Positions 39,989-49,455 of a stretch of 64,000 bases of DNA are shown one piece after another (the stretch's first letter is position 1; every line of letters begins with the position of its first letter). The notes beneath the pieces are model-generated. The model searched no databases. It had not been told where the DNA came from and saw only the letters and a list, made by a program, of their open reading frames with translations. Source of the stretch: Rhodovastum sp963804495 (GTDB lineage: Bacteria; Pseudomonadota; Alphaproteobacteria; Acetobacterales; Acetobacteraceae); contig CAWDQN010000010.1 of assembly GCA_963804495.1 (NCBI GenBank), positions 186,001 to 250,000 of the forward strand, given 5' to 3'. The position numbers were made by a program, and so were the translations under genes.

Positions 39989-41406
39989 ACTGGACGCTCG
40001 CTTTGCCTGAAATCGTGCTGTCCGTCTGCGGCATGGGTATTCTTCTGTTCGGCGTGCTGCAGAAACGGGACAGTTTTTTCCTCTGCTCCATGCTGACGAT
40101 CGGTGCCTTCCTGCTGGCCGCCGTGCTGATCCTCGGCTGCCACCCGGGCCAGGGCTACCACGGGCAGTTCACCGTCGATCGTTTCAGCAACTTCACCAAG
40201 CTGCTGGTGCTGGCTGCCGCCACCCTCGGCGTCATCATCTCGCTCGACTACAACGCGCATGCCAATTTGCGCCGGTTCGAGTTTCCGGTGCTCATGCTGT
40301 ATGCCACCGCCGGCATGCTGGTGATGACCTCGGCCACCAACATGATGTCGCTCTATATCGGCCTGGAGCTGCAGTCGCTGGCGATCTATGTGCTCGCCGC
40401 CTTCGCCCGCGACGAGCTGCGCAGCTCCGAGGCCGGGCTGAAGTATTTCGTTCTCGGCTCGCTGGCCTCCGGGCTGCTGCTGTACGGCATTTCGCTGGTC
40501 TACGGGTTTTCCGGCACGATGGAGTTCGGCAAACTGGCCGGGTTGCTGTCTGACCCGGCGCATGGATCGCCCGGGCTGATCGTCGGCGTCGTGTTCGTCA
40601 TCGCCGGGCTTGCCTTCAAGGTCTCCGCCGTGCCGTTTCATATGTGGACGCCCGATGTCTACGAAGGCGCGCCCACGCCGGTCACCGCCTTCATCGCCAC
40701 TGCACCGAAGGTCGCGTCCATGGCGCTGCTGCTGCGCGTCATGGCCAGCCCGTTCGGACACCTGCTGGTGCAATGGCAGCAGATCATTATCCTGGTCTCC
40801 ATCCTGTCCATGCTGCTCGGCGCCCTGGCCGCCATCGGCCAGCGCAACATCAAGCGGCTGATGGCCTATTCCTCGATCGGCCACATGGGCTATGCGCTGA
40901 TCGGCCTGGCTGCCGGCAGCCAGGCCGGGCTGCGCGGCGTGCTGATCTATATGCTCACCTATGTGTTCATGACCGCCGGCACCTTCGCCTGCATCCTGGC
41001 CATGCGCCGGCGCGGGCGCATGCTGGAGCAGATCTCCGACCTTTCGGGCCTGTCGCGAACCGACCCCGGCCTGGCACTGGCGTTCGCGATTTTCATGTTC
41101 AGCATGGCCGGCATTCCGCCGTTTGCCGGCTTTTGGGGGAAGTATTTCATCTTCACCTCCGCCGTGCAGTCCGGGCTGTGGACCCTCGCGGTGATCGGCG
41201 TGCTGATCAGCGTGGTTGGAGCATTCTACTATATCCGAATTATCAAGGTGATCTACTTCGACGCTGCCGAGGCAGCGTTCGACGCGCGGCCGACGGCGCT
41301 CTCGGTGGTCGCCGGGGCAGGGGCGCTGTTTACGACATTTTTCTTTTTGATTCCGGCGCCGTTCGTGGCTGCGGCTGAGGCGGCGGCGAAGGCGCTGAAC
41401 CTGTGA
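39985..41406 (+). CDS. nuoN: NADH-quinone oxidoreductase subunit N
   Basis: 473 residues, third antiporter-like subunit. YIGLELQSLAIYVLAAFARD, PFHMWTPDVYEGAPTPVTAF and KRLMAYSSIGHMGYALIGLA are present. Its ATG overlaps the nuoM stop (ATGA). Ends the nuo operon; birA follows after a degenerate repeat remnant (41420-41442). Confidence 0.97.
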   Translation: MNWTLALPEIVLSVCGMGILLFGVLQKRDSFFLCSMLTIGAFLLAAVLILGCHPGQGYHGQFTVDRFSNFTKLLVLAAATLGVIISLDYNAHANLRRFEFPVLMLYATAGMLVMTSATNMMSLYIGLELQSLAIYVLAAFARDELRSSEAGLKYFVLGSLASGLLLYGISLVYGFSGTMEFGKLAGLLSDPAHGSPGLIVGVVFVIAGLAFKVSAVPFHMWTPDVYEGAPTPVTAFIATAPKVASMALLLRVMASPFGHLLVQWQQIIILVSILSMLLGALAAIGQRNIKRLMAYSSIGHMGYALIGLAAGSQAGLRGVLIYMLTYVFMTAGTFACILAMRRRGRMLEQISDLSGLSRTDPGLALAFAIFMFSMAGIPPFAGFWGKYFIFTSAVQSGLWTLAVIGVLISVVGAFYYIRIIKVIYFDAAEAAFDARPTALSVVAGAGALFTTFFFLIPAPFVAAAEAAAKALNL

Positions 41407-41449
41407 TGGCTGAACGGGCTGGCCGGGGCTCTGCCTTGGACCTTCCTCT

Positions 41450-42196
41450 TTGACCTCGCCGCCGGCGTGGAGGCTCGTGGTCCATCCGAGCCTCGCATCC
41501 ACCGCCGACCGCTGCCGCACCCTGGCCGAGGCTGGCGAGCCGGAAGGCCTGGCCATCCTTGCGCTGCAGCAGACCGCCGGACGCGGTACCCGCGGGCGCG
41601 CCTGGGCCGGGGCCGCTGGCAACCTCGCCCTCTCGGTGCTGTTGCGGCCCCGCGGCAAGGCCCGCGATGCCGCGCAATGGTCGCTGCTGGCCGGGGTGGC
41701 GCTCGCCGAGGCGCTGTCCCTGCATCTGCCCGACCCGGCGGCGCTGGCGCTGAAATGGCCGAACGACGTGCTGCTGCACGGACGCAAACTCGCCGGCATC
41801 CTGGCCGAGAGCGCGGCCGGCGCGGATGGTGGTCTGTCCTGGCTCTCGCTTGGGTTTGGTGCCAATCTGGCGGTTGCGCCCGATGTGCCGGGCCGCCCCA
41901 CTGCCTGCCTCGCCGATGACGCGCCGCCGCCGGGGCCCGAAACCCTCGCCTGGCAGGTGCTGGACGCGTTGGCGCGGTGGTGTGACGTGCGCGCAACCGG
42001 CGGCTTTGCCCCGGTCCGGGCCGCCTTCCTAGCGCGCGCGCCGGCGCCGGGTACGTGCCTGACCCTGCGGCTCGGCAGCCGCACGCTCGGCGGCGCGTTC
42101 GCGGGGCTGGGAGACGACGGCTCGCTGCTGCTGCGGACCGACGGCAGGGTGCATGCCTTCGCCGCCGGGGAAGTGACGATCGGAAACGGAGTGTAA
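41450..42196 (+). CDS. birA: Biotin-protein ligase, class I (no DNA-binding domain)
   Basis: 248 residues from TTG 41450. Biotinylates acetyl-CoA carboxylase and related carriers. Motifs QQTAGRGTRGRAW (biotinyl-AMP loop) and LKWPNDVLL are clear, with the C-terminal SH3-like domain. The N-terminal helix-turn-helix of E. coli BirA is missing, so it is not a repressor. Placement between nuoN and coaX is typical of alphaproteobacteria. Confidence 0.94.
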   Translation: MTSPPAWRLVVHPSLASTADRCRTLAEAGEPEGLAILALQQTAGRGTRGRAWAGAAGNLALSVLLRPRGKARDAAQWSLLAGVALAEALSLHLPDPAALALKWPNDVLLHGRKLAGILAESAAGADGGLSWLSLGFGANLAVAPDVPGRPTACLADDAPPPGPETLAWQVLDALARWCDVRATGGFAPVRAAFLARAPAPGTCLTLRLGSRTLGGAFAGLGDDGSLLLRTDGRVHAFAAGEVTIGNGV

Positions 42197-42199
42197 AGG

Positions 42200-43027
42200 A
42201 TGGCGTGTGCGCCGATGCTGCTGGTGATCGATGCCGGCAACACCAATGTGGTGGCCGCGGTGCATGATGGCGCCGGCTGGCGCGGCACCTGGCGCATCGC
42301 GACCGAGCCTCAGAAGACCTCGGACGAATACGCCGTCTGGCTGCTCACCCTGCTGCAGCACGCCGGGCTCCGCCGCAGCGATATCGCATCCGCGGTGATC
42401 GGCACGGTGGTGCCGGCGGCGCTGTACCATCTCCGCCGGCTGGTGCGCGACTGGTTCGACGTGGAGCCGCTGATTGCCCGCTCCACCGTCAACTGGGGCT
42501 TCGACATCAAGGTCGACAACCCGAGCGAGGTCGGCGCCGACCGGTTGCTGAACGCGCTCGCCAGCCATCGCACCTATGGCGGTCCGCTGGTGGTGATCGA
42601 TTTCGGCACCGCCACCACGTTCGACGTGGTGGACGCCGAGGGTGCCTATCTGGGGGGTGTCATCGCGCCCGGCATCAACCTGTCCATCGAGGCGCTGCAC
42701 CGCGCCGCCGCAAGACTGCCGCGCATCGGCATCGGCCGGCCGCAGGCGGTGATCGGGCGCAATACCATTGCCGCCATGCAGTCCGGCGTCTACTGGGGCT
42801 ATGTGGCCATGATCGAGGGTCTGGTGGCGCGCATCCAATCGGAATACAGCGGCCGGCTGAAAGTCATCGGCACCGGCGGATTGGCTCCGCTGCTGGCCGA
42901 GGGGACCATGGTGATCGGCCATATCGACCCGGATCTGACGCTCGACGGGCTGCGCATGTTGGCGGAGCAGAACCCGGTCCCCACATTGAGCCGCGACCGG
43001 GCGCGCCTGATGCCCGACCATGATTGA
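42200..43027 (+). CDS. coaX: Type III pantothenate kinase
   Basis: 275 residues. First step of coenzyme A synthesis: DAGNTNVVAAVHDG (phosphate-binding), GADRLLNALAS and VIDFGTATTFDVVD, then GGVIAPGINLSIEAL, all typical of the actin-like type III enzyme. Starts four bases after the birA stop, so probably co-transcribed. Confidence 0.96.
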   Translation: MACAPMLLVIDAGNTNVVAAVHDGAGWRGTWRIATEPQKTSDEYAVWLLTLLQHAGLRRSDIASAVIGTVVPAALYHLRRLVRDWFDVEPLIARSTVNWGFDIKVDNPSEVGADRLLNALASHRTYGGPLVVIDFGTATTFDVVDAEGAYLGGVIAPGINLSIEALHRAAARLPRIGIGRPQAVIGRNTIAAMQSGVYWGYVAMIEGLVARIQSEYSGRLKVIGTGGLAPLLAEGTMVIGHIDPDLTLDGLRMLAEQNPVPTLSRDRARLMPDHD

Positions 43028-43070
43028 ACGCAGCCCGCGCTGGCGGGAAGCTGACGGAGCGGGCTGAGCG

Positions 43071-44717
43071 ATGGTGCGTGCGAACACGGATCTGGCCTTC
43101 CTGCCATTGGGCGGGACCGGCGAGATCGGAATGAACCTGAACCTGTACCGCTGCGGCGGCTCCTGGCTCGCGGTGGATTGCGGCATCGGCTTCGGCGGGT
43201 CCGAGCATCCGGAAGTCGATATCATGATGGCCGACCCGGCCTTCATCGCCGAGCGGCGCGACCGGCTGCTGGGTCTGGTGATCACCCACGCCCATGAGGA
43301 CCATATCGGCGCGGTTGCGCATCTGTGGCGGGTGCTGCGCTGCCCGGTCTACGCCACCCCGTTCGCCGCCGCCGTGCTGCGCCGCAAACTCGGCGAGGCA
43401 CAGTTGCTGGCCGAGGTGCCGGTGCGGGTGATCCCGCCTGGCGGCAGTTTCGAGTTGCCGCCCTTCTCGCTGCAATTCATTCGCATGACGCACTCCATCC
43501 CGGAGGCGCAGGCGCTGGTCATCCGCACCCCGGCCGGCACAGTGTTCCATACCGGCGACTGGAAGCTCGACCCCGATCCGCTGATCGGCCCGCGTTCGGA
43601 CGAGGCGGCGCTGGCCAAGCTGGGCGAGGAGGGGGTGCTGGCGATGATTTGCGACTCCACCAACGCCATGGTGGAGGGACATTCCGGCTCGGAAGCCGAT
43701 GTGCGGCGTTCGCTGTCGGCGCTGATCCGTTCGCTGTGCGGGCGGGTGGCGGTGACGTGCTTCGCCAGCAACGTCGCCCGGCTGGAATCGGTGGCCCTCG
43801 CCGCCCGCGATGCCGGCCGCACCGTGGCGCTGGTCGGCCGCTCGCTGCGCAACATCGATGCCGCCGCCCGCGAATGCGGCTATCTTTCCGCCATCCCGCC
43901 CTTCGTCAGCGAGGACGAGGCGAACGACATCCCCGACGACAACCTGCTGATCCTGGTCACCGGCAGCCAGGGCGAGCCGCGCTCGGCGCTGGCGCGCATC
44001 GCGCTCGACCAGCACCCGCGCATCGAACTGGGCGAGGGCGACACGGTGGTGTTTTCCAGCCGCGTCATTCCCGGCAACGAGCGCGCCATCGGCACCGTTC
44101 AGGACAATCTGGTGCGCCGCGGCGTGCGGCTGATGACCGACCACGACCACATGATCCACGTCTCCGGCCATCCGGCGCGCGACGAGCTGCGCCGGCTGTA
44201 CCGGCTGGTCAAGCCGCCGGTGGCGGTGCCGGTGCATGGCGAGTGGCGGCATTTGTCCGCCCATGCCGAACTGGCGCAGGAGGCCGGCATCACCCCGGTG
44301 CTGCTGGAGGACGGCGACATCCTCAACCTCGCCCCCGGCAAGATCGAGGTGACCGACAGCGCCCCGGTCGGCCGGCTGGTGCTGGATGGCAACCGGGTTG
44401 TGCCGATCACCGGCGGGGTGATGGGTGCCCGCCGGCGCATGCTGTTCAACGGCGTGGCGATCGCCAGCGTGGCGGTGGACGAGACCGGGCGGCTGCGCGG
44501 GCGCCCGCGCATCAGCGCCCCGGGCCTGTTCGAACCCGACGACCCCGAGAACACCCGCATCGTCGATGAACTGGCCGAGGCAATGGCAGATCTGCCGGCG
44601 CCGCTGCGGCGCGACGATGCGGCGCTGACCGAGGCCACCAAAACCGCCCTGCGCCGCGCGCTTGGCCGCCGGCTGCAGAAGCGGCCGCTGGTGGACGTGC
44701 ATCTGCTGCGGATTTAA
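43071..44717 (+). CDS. rnj: Ribonuclease J
   Basis: 548 residues. Metallo-beta-lactamase fold with the zinc motif ITHAHEDHIGA, a beta-CASP domain (CDSTNAMVEGHSGSE, then IVTGSQGEPRSALARIA-like segment) and VPVHGEWRHLSAHAELA. It is a 5'-exonuclease and endonuclease for RNA processing, found in alphaproteobacteria alongside RNase E. Follows coaX by 43 bases. Confidence 0.95.
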   Translation: MVRANTDLAFLPLGGTGEIGMNLNLYRCGGSWLAVDCGIGFGGSEHPEVDIMMADPAFIAERRDRLLGLVITHAHEDHIGAVAHLWRVLRCPVYATPFAAAVLRRKLGEAQLLAEVPVRVIPPGGSFELPPFSLQFIRMTHSIPEAQALVIRTPAGTVFHTGDWKLDPDPLIGPRSDEAALAKLGEEGVLAMICDSTNAMVEGHSGSEADVRRSLSALIRSLCGRVAVTCFASNVARLESVALAARDAGRTVALVGRSLRNIDAAARECGYLSAIPPFVSEDEANDIPDDNLLILVTGSQGEPRSALARIALDQHPRIELGEGDTVVFSSRVIPGNERAIGTVQDNLVRRGVRLMTDHDHMIHVSGHPARDELRRLYRLVKPPVAVPVHGEWRHLSAHAELAQEAGITPVLLEDGDILNLAPGKIEVTDSAPVGRLVLDGNRVVPITGGVMGARRRMLFNGVAIASVAVDETGRLRGRPRISAPGLFEPDDPENTRIVDELAEAMADLPAPLRRDDAALTEATKTALRRALGRRLQKRPLVDVHLLRI

Positions 44718-45048
44718 GCAGGCGCGATCCGTTTGCATGGTGAACGCGCGTCCAGGCGAGTGCTGCGGCGAGCGCCTTCTGAGTGCCCACGCCCGAGGCC
44801 GATCACTCTTTCGTGGCTGAGGATCCGATCGGTCTCACCACGATGCATTGCCTACGCTATTTGCACTTGCCCAATTCACGTCCGCCGCATGCACATGGCG
44901 ACGGCATTCCTCGTCCGAACGGGCAAAAATCCACGAAATTCCACTGAAATTCTGTTGGACGACCTGCGGAAGCCAGTCCATCATCACGGTCAGGAAGAGG
45001 ATTGTGTCCTCCTTCCTGCCGTGTGACTGGCGTTTCCTCCCTAAACTT

Positions 45049-45083
45049 GGCCCGCGGTGCCTAGAGGCACGCGGGCCTTTTTT
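45049..45083 (+). terminator. Strong intrinsic terminator upstream of proS
   Basis: GC-rich hairpin GGCCCGCGGTGCC-TAG-AGGCACGCGGGCC (45049-45077) followed by six T's. It is 330 bases past the rnj stop, so it ends either a long rnj 3' UTR or a separate small RNA. Confidence 0.85.
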
Positions 45084-45198
45084 CTTTCTAAACGAACCTT
45101 ATGTTGCCGTCACGCGTTTTCGTTCACGAATGTGCCCCTCAAGAGGAATTTATTGCGTCATCTCCTTGTGCAACGCACCATTCTTACTTAGTGTAACT

Positions 45199-45236
45199 GG
45201 TTGCGCATGCGACTGATCTCATCCGTATGCGCAACC
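45199..45236 (+). promoter_or_regulatory. Inverted repeat upstream of proS
   Basis: GGTTGCGCATGCG (45199-45211) and CGTATGCGCAACC (45224-45236), complementary over 13 positions with one G-T pair, about 90 bases before the proS start. It could be an operator or a leader hairpin. No T-tract follows. Confidence 0.45.
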
Positions 45237-45328
45237 CGGCCCGCTCCGAGGGATTGCCGGCTGGCGATGCGCCCCGTCCCCGGTTAGGGTCCGCCGCCGC
45301 CCGCCACCCAGATACGGATTCCCCGCTC

Positions 45329-46639
45329 ATGCGCCTGTCCCGCAGCCTCGTGCCGACGCTCAAGGAAACCCCGGCGGAGGCACAGATCGCCTCGCATCGC
45401 CTGATGCTGCGCGCCGGCCTGGTGCGGCAGACCTCCGCCGGCATTTACGCCTGGCTGCCGTCCGGCTGGCGGGTGCTGCAAAACATCGCCCGCATCGTGC
45501 GCGAGGAACAGGACGCCGCCGGCGCGCAGGAAATCCTGATGCCGACCATCCAGCCCGCCGACCTGTGGCGCCAGAGCGGCCGCTACGACGCCTACGGCCC
45601 GGAGATGCTGCGCATCCGCGACCGCCACGACCGCGAGATGCTGTACGGTCCGACCAACGAAGAAATGATCACCGATATCTTCCGCCAGTCGGTGAAATCC
45701 TACCGCGAACTGCCGCAGAACCTGTACCACATCCAGTGGAAGTTCCGCGACGAGGTCCGCCCACGCTTCGGCGTCATGCGCGGCCGCGAGTTCCTGATGA
45801 AGGACGCCTATTCCTTCGATCTCGACTACGAGGGCGCGGTGGTGTCCTACCGCCGCATGATGCTGGCCTATATGCGCACCTTCCAGCGCCTCGGCCTGAA
45901 AGCCATCCCCATGGTCGCCGATACCGGCCCGATCGGCGGCAACCTCAGCCATGAATTCATCATCCTCGCCCCGACCGGCGAGAGCCAGGTGTACTACGAC
46001 GCCGCCTTCGAACAGATCGACCCGGCTTCCGGCGAATTCTCCTTCGAGTCCAACGCCGACCTCGCCCGCTTCTACGAGCGCCTGACCACGCCCTACGCCG
46101 CCACCGACGAAAAGCACGATCCCGCCGCCTGGGAAGGCGTCGCGGAGCGGCGCGAAGGCCGCGGCATCGAAGTCGGCCACATTTTCTATTTCGGCACCAA
46201 ATACAGCGAGCCCATGGGCCTGAGCATCGCCGGCCCCGACGGCAAGCCCGTGGTGCCGCACATGGGCAGCTACGGCATCGGCGTCTCCCGCCTGGTCGGC
46301 GCCATCATCGAGGCCTCACACGACGACGCCGGCATCGTCTGGCCGGACAGCGTCGCCCCGTGGAAAGCCGCCCTGCTGAACCTCAAACCAAACGACGCCG
46401 CCTGCGAAGCCATCTGCAACGACATCTACTCCCATATCGGCAACGATCTGCTCTACGACGACCGCGAAGACCGCGCCGGGGTAAAATTCGCCGACGCCGA
46501 CCTGATGGGCCACCCCTGGCAAATCGTCGTCGGCCCACGCGGCGCCGCGGCGGGCAAGGTGGAACTCAAACGCCGCAGCACCGGCGAACGCGCGGAAGTC
46601 ACCACCGGCGACGCACTCGCGCGGATCGCGGGAGCATGA
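45329..46639 (+). CDS. proS: Prolyl-tRNA synthetase, short alphaproteobacterial type
   Basis: 436 residues. Class II synthetase motifs: GIYAWLPSGWRVLQNI, motif 2 YHIQWKFRDEVRPRFGVMRG and motif 3 GSYGIGVSRLVGAI. It is shorter than E. coli ProRS because the editing insertion domain is missing, which is normal for this class. ATG 45329. The nested repeat element fills the space to lolC. Confidence 0.96.
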   Translation: MRLSRSLVPTLKETPAEAQIASHRLMLRAGLVRQTSAGIYAWLPSGWRVLQNIARIVREEQDAAGAQEILMPTIQPADLWRQSGRYDAYGPEMLRIRDRHDREMLYGPTNEEMITDIFRQSVKSYRELPQNLYHIQWKFRDEVRPRFGVMRGREFLMKDAYSFDLDYEGAVVSYRRMMLAYMRTFQRLGLKAIPMVADTGPIGGNLSHEFIILAPTGESQVYYDAAFEQIDPASGEFSFESNADLARFYERLTTPYAATDEKHDPAAWEGVAERREGRGIEVGHIFYFGTKYSEPMGLSIAGPDGKPVVPHMGSYGIGVSRLVGAIIEASHDDAGIVWPDSVAPWKAALLNLKPNDAACEAICNDIYSHIGNDLLYDDREDRAGVKFADADLMGHPWQIVVGPRGAAAGKVELKRRSTGERAEVTTGDALARIAGA

Positions 46640-46645
46640 GCCGGA

Positions 46646-46897
46646 CCGCGGCAAGCCGGGGCGCTGCCCCGGACCCCGCCAGGGGCTTTGCCCCTGGACC
46701 CCACCAAGGGCCAGAGGCCCTTGGAACCCATTTATTCAGAGGTTTGGCGGGGAGGGAGGGGGAGGAGAGGCTGCGGCCTCTCCTCCCCCTCCCTCCTTGC
46801 CAAACCTCTCATAAGCCGGGTCCAGGGGCCTCTGGCCCCTGGCGGGTCCAGGGCAGAGCCCTGGCGGGGTCCGGGGCAGCGCCCCGGCTTGCCGCGG
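46646..46897. repeat. Full nested inverted-repeat element, copy 2
   Basis: 252 bp filling nearly the whole proS-lolC gap. The terminal 28 bases are exact inverted copies beginning CCGCGGCAAGCCGGGGCGCT. Each arm has three hairpin units (CCGGGGCGCTGCCCCGG, then a CCAGGGG type, then on the left CCAAGGGCCAGAGGCCCTTGG). The inner stem AGAGGTTTGGC (46738-46748) pairs with GCCAAACCTCT (46799-46809), and the G-rich centre GGAGGGAGGGGGAGGAGAGG pairs with its complement. The right end lies eight bases before the lolC ATG. Confidence 0.92.
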
Positions 46898-46905
46898 CCT
46901 GATTC

Positions 46906-48159
46906 ATGTTCAACGCATTCGAGCGCGCCGTCGCCGGCCGCTATCTGCGTGCGCGTCGCGGCGAGCGGTTCGTCTCCGTCATCGCCGGGTTTTCCTTGGT
47001 GGGCATTGCGTTGGGGGTGGCCACGCTCATCATCGTCATGAGCGTGATGAACGGGTTCCGCATTGAATTGATGGGTCGCATTCTCGGCCTGAACGGGCAT
47101 CTCGGCGTCTATGCGTCGGGGGCGCCGCTGGTTGATTTCGACGCCGTCACGGCGCGCATCCGGGCGGTGCCGGGAGTGGTTTCGGCCATGCCGGTCGTCG
47201 AGGGCCAGGTCGGGCTTACCACCGAGCGGGGCGGCGCTTATCTGGGCGGATTGGTGCGGGGGGTGCGCCAGGCCGATCTGAAGCAGCTGCATGTGGTATC
47301 CGACCACATCCTGGCCGGCTCGCTGGATGGGTTCCAGGGCGATGACGCGGTGGCGATCGGCGTCGGGCTGGCGCAGCGGCTGGGCCTGGGCCTGGGCAGC
47401 CGGCTGGAGCTGATTTCGCCGCAGGGGGCGGCGACGGTGGTGGGCAACATCCCGCGCATCCGCGCCTACAAGGTGGTGGCGATTTTCCAGGTCGGTTTCA
47501 ACGAGGCCGACACCGGCTTCGTCTTCCAGCCGATCGAGGCCGCGCAGGTGTTCTTCCGCCAGCCGAATGCGGCGACGCAGATCGAGGTAATCACCGCCGA
47601 TCCTGACCATGTGCAGGCCGTCAGCCGCGCGCTCCGCGCCGAACTGGCTGGGCTGCCGGTGCGGGTGATCGACTGGACGCAGAGCAACAACAGTTTCTTC
47701 GCCGCCGTCGAGGTCGAGCGGAACGTGATGTTCCTTATTCTTACCCTCATCATCCTGGTGGCGGCGTTCAACATCGTCTCCAGCCTGATCATGATGGTGA
47801 AGGACAAGACGCGCGACATCGCGGTGCTGCGCACGCTGGGGGCAGGGCAGGGGGCGATCATGCGCATTTTCCTGCTGTGCGGCGCCAGTGTGGGCGTGGC
47901 GGGAACGCTGGCGGGGGCGGCGCTCGGGATTTTGTTCTGCCTGAACATCGAGACCATCCGCCACTGGCTGGAAGGTCTGACCGGGACCAATCTGTTCAAT
48001 CCCGAGGTATATTTCCTCTCGCGCCTGCCGGCGGTGGTGCAGTGGCACGAGGTGGCGCAGGTGATCTTCATGGCGCTGGTGCTGTCGCTGCTGGCGACCT
48101 TGTACCCAAGCTGGCGGGCGGCGCGCACCGACCCGGTGGAGGCGTTGCGCAGTGAATAA
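46906..48159 (+). CDS. lolC: Lipoprotein-releasing system permease LolC/LolE type
   Basis: 417 residues. N-terminal cytoplasmic start MFNAFERAVAGRYLRARR, first helix GFSLVGIALGVATLIIVMSV, large periplasmic domain, and three C-terminal helices with LILTLIILVAAFNIVSSLIM. Extracts outer-membrane lipoproteins from the inner membrane. Only one permease gene is present, suggesting a homodimer (LolF-like arrangement). The start lies eight bases after the repeat element, so the ribosome-binding site, if any, is inside the repeat. Confidence 0.94.
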   Translation: MFNAFERAVAGRYLRARRGERFVSVIAGFSLVGIALGVATLIIVMSVMNGFRIELMGRILGLNGHLGVYASGAPLVDFDAVTARIRAVPGVVSAMPVVEGQVGLTTERGGAYLGGLVRGVRQADLKQLHVVSDHILAGSLDGFQGDDAVAIGVGLAQRLGLGLGSRLELISPQGAATVVGNIPRIRAYKVVAIFQVGFNEADTGFVFQPIEAAQVFFRQPNAATQIEVITADPDHVQAVSRALRAELAGLPVRVIDWTQSNNSFFAAVEVERNVMFLILTLIILVAAFNIVSSLIMMVKDKTRDIAVLRTLGAGQGAIMRIFLLCGASVGVAGTLAGAALGILFCLNIETIRHWLEGLTGTNLFNPEVYFLSRLPAVVQWHEVAQVIFMALVLSLLATLYPSWRAARTDPVEALRSE

Positions 48160-48835
48160 CGCCTCCCCGTTGGAGCTGCGCGGCGTGGTGCGCACCTATC
48201 GCAGCGGCGGCGGCGAGTTGCCGGTGCTGCGCGGCGCCGATCTTGCCTTGCGCGCCGGCGAGATCGTGGCGCTGGTGGCGCCGTCCGGCACCGGCAAGTC
48301 GACGCTGCTGCATCTGGCCGGCCTGCTGGAGAAGCCGGATGGCGGCCGGGTGTTCGTCGGTGGCCGCGATGCCGGGGCGCTGGGCGATGCCGAGCGCACC
48401 GCGATCCGCCGCGACGGCATCGGCTTCGTGTATCAGTTCCATCACCTGCTGGCCGAGTTCACCGCGCTGGAGAACATCGTGTTGCCGCAGATGATCGCCG
48501 GCAAATCGCGCCGCGCCGCCGAGCCGCGGGCACGCGCGCTGCTGGAGGCGTTCGGCCTGGCGGCACGGGTGGACCATTTGCCGGGAAAACTCTCGGGCGG
48601 CGAGCAGCAGCGGGTGGCGATCGCGCGGGCGATGGCCAATGCCCCGCGGGTGCTGCTGGCCGACGAGCCGACCGGCAATCTCGATGTCGGCACCGCGGCG
48701 GTGGTGTTCGACGAATTGCTGCGCACGGTGCGCGCGCAGGGCGTGGCGGCGCTGATCGCGACGCACAACCCGGAGCTGGCGGCGCGGATGGACCGTACCG
48801 TCACGTTGCGTGAGGGGCGGGTGGTGCCGCTGTAG
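48152..48835 (+). CDS. lolD: Lipoprotein-releasing ATPase LolD
   Basis: 227 residues. ABC ATPase with Walker A APSGTGKSTLL, signature LSGGEQQRVAIARAM and Walker B VLLADEPTGNLD. The start overlaps the lolC end. With LolC it drives lipoprotein release to LolA. Confidence 0.96.
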   Translation: MNNASPLELRGVVRTYRSGGGELPVLRGADLALRAGEIVALVAPSGTGKSTLLHLAGLLEKPDGGRVFVGGRDAGALGDAERTAIRRDGIGFVYQFHHLLAEFTALENIVLPQMIAGKSRRAAEPRARALLEAFGLAARVDHLPGKLSGGEQQRVAIARAMANAPRVLLADEPTGNLDVGTAAVVFDELLRTVRAQGVAALIATHNPELAARMDRTVTLREGRVVPL

Positions 48836-48837
48836 CC

Positions 48838-49455
48838 TTACTTCGGCGGCGGCGCGCCGGGCGGCCGCCCGCCCGGGGGCATTCCCGGCGCGGGCCCGCC
48901 GGTCGGCAATGGCTGCTGGACGAAGTCGGGGGGCGGCCGGAAATCGGCGTCGGGCCGCGAGACGTAGGAAACCTCGGTGGCTTCCATTCCACGTTGATTG
49001 GCGCCGCTTTGCGAGCGGAGCAAAACCCCGTCGTCGGTGAAGCAGGCGCTGCCGCTGCCGTGCTCACTGGTGTACTCCCAGACGGTGCAGCTCAGGCCGG
49101 CGACGGTGGCGGTGCCATGGCGGGTGAACCGTGCGGTCGGGTCGAATTCCGGCGAGCGTTGTTCGCCGGCGGTGGTCGGCATTTCCATGTACGCATGCCG
49201 GTCGGCCATCACCATGGTCATTTTGTGGTTCCGGCGGTCGACGATGCCGTAGCCCTGCTGGCTGGGGTTATCCACGCGCGTCAGGCCGGTGCTGGCCTGG
49301 ACGCTCATATGCAGGGTGAAGTCGCGTGGGCCGAGCATGCGATAGGTGATGGACACATCGCGGGTCGGCTGCATCGGCGGACGGTCCTGCGCGACGGCGA
49401 GCGCAGGCGCGGCGGCGGCGAGGATGAGGAGGGCGAGGGTTGGCCGAGGGGCCAT
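48838..49455 (-). CDS. Secreted protein, DUF4412-like, proline-rich C-terminus
   Basis: 205 residues from the ATG at 49455 (GGAAGGACAACC upstream). Signal peptide about 1-23, cut near ALAVA. The central part (YRMLGPRDFTLHMSVQAS to VEATEVSY region) resembles DUF4412 proteins: beta-rich periplasmic domains with a conserved Cys pair (LSCTVWEY, SACFTDDG). The end is a Pro/Gly-rich tail. Convergent with lolD, ends meeting within three bases. Function unknown. Confidence 0.65.
   Translation of the reverse strand: MAPRPTLALLILAAAAPALAVAQDRPPMQPTRDVSITYRMLGPRDFTLHMSVQASTGLTRVDNPSQQGYGIVDRRNHKMTMVMADRHAYMEMPTTAGEQRSPEFDPTARFTRHGTATVAGLSCTVWEYTSEHGSGSACFTDDGVLLRSQSGANQRGMEATEVSYVSRPDADFRPPPDFVQQPLPTGGPAPGMPPGGRPPGAPPPK

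Larger units (their letters stand above)
44718..45328. other. Long structured intergenic region between rnj and proS
   Basis: 611 bases with no convincing gene. It holds a hairpin CAGGAAGAGGA/TCCTCCTTCCTG (44991-45018), a strong terminator (45049-45083), an AT-rich patch around 45090-45190 that probably contains the proS promoter, and an inverted repeat just before proS (45199-45236). A small RNA ending at the terminator is possible. Confidence 0.6.

Noticed and set aside
44733..45026. 97-codon frame between rnj and proS
   Set aside because: No ribosome-binding site, no family features; it overlaps strong hairpins, so a non-coding region is more likely.
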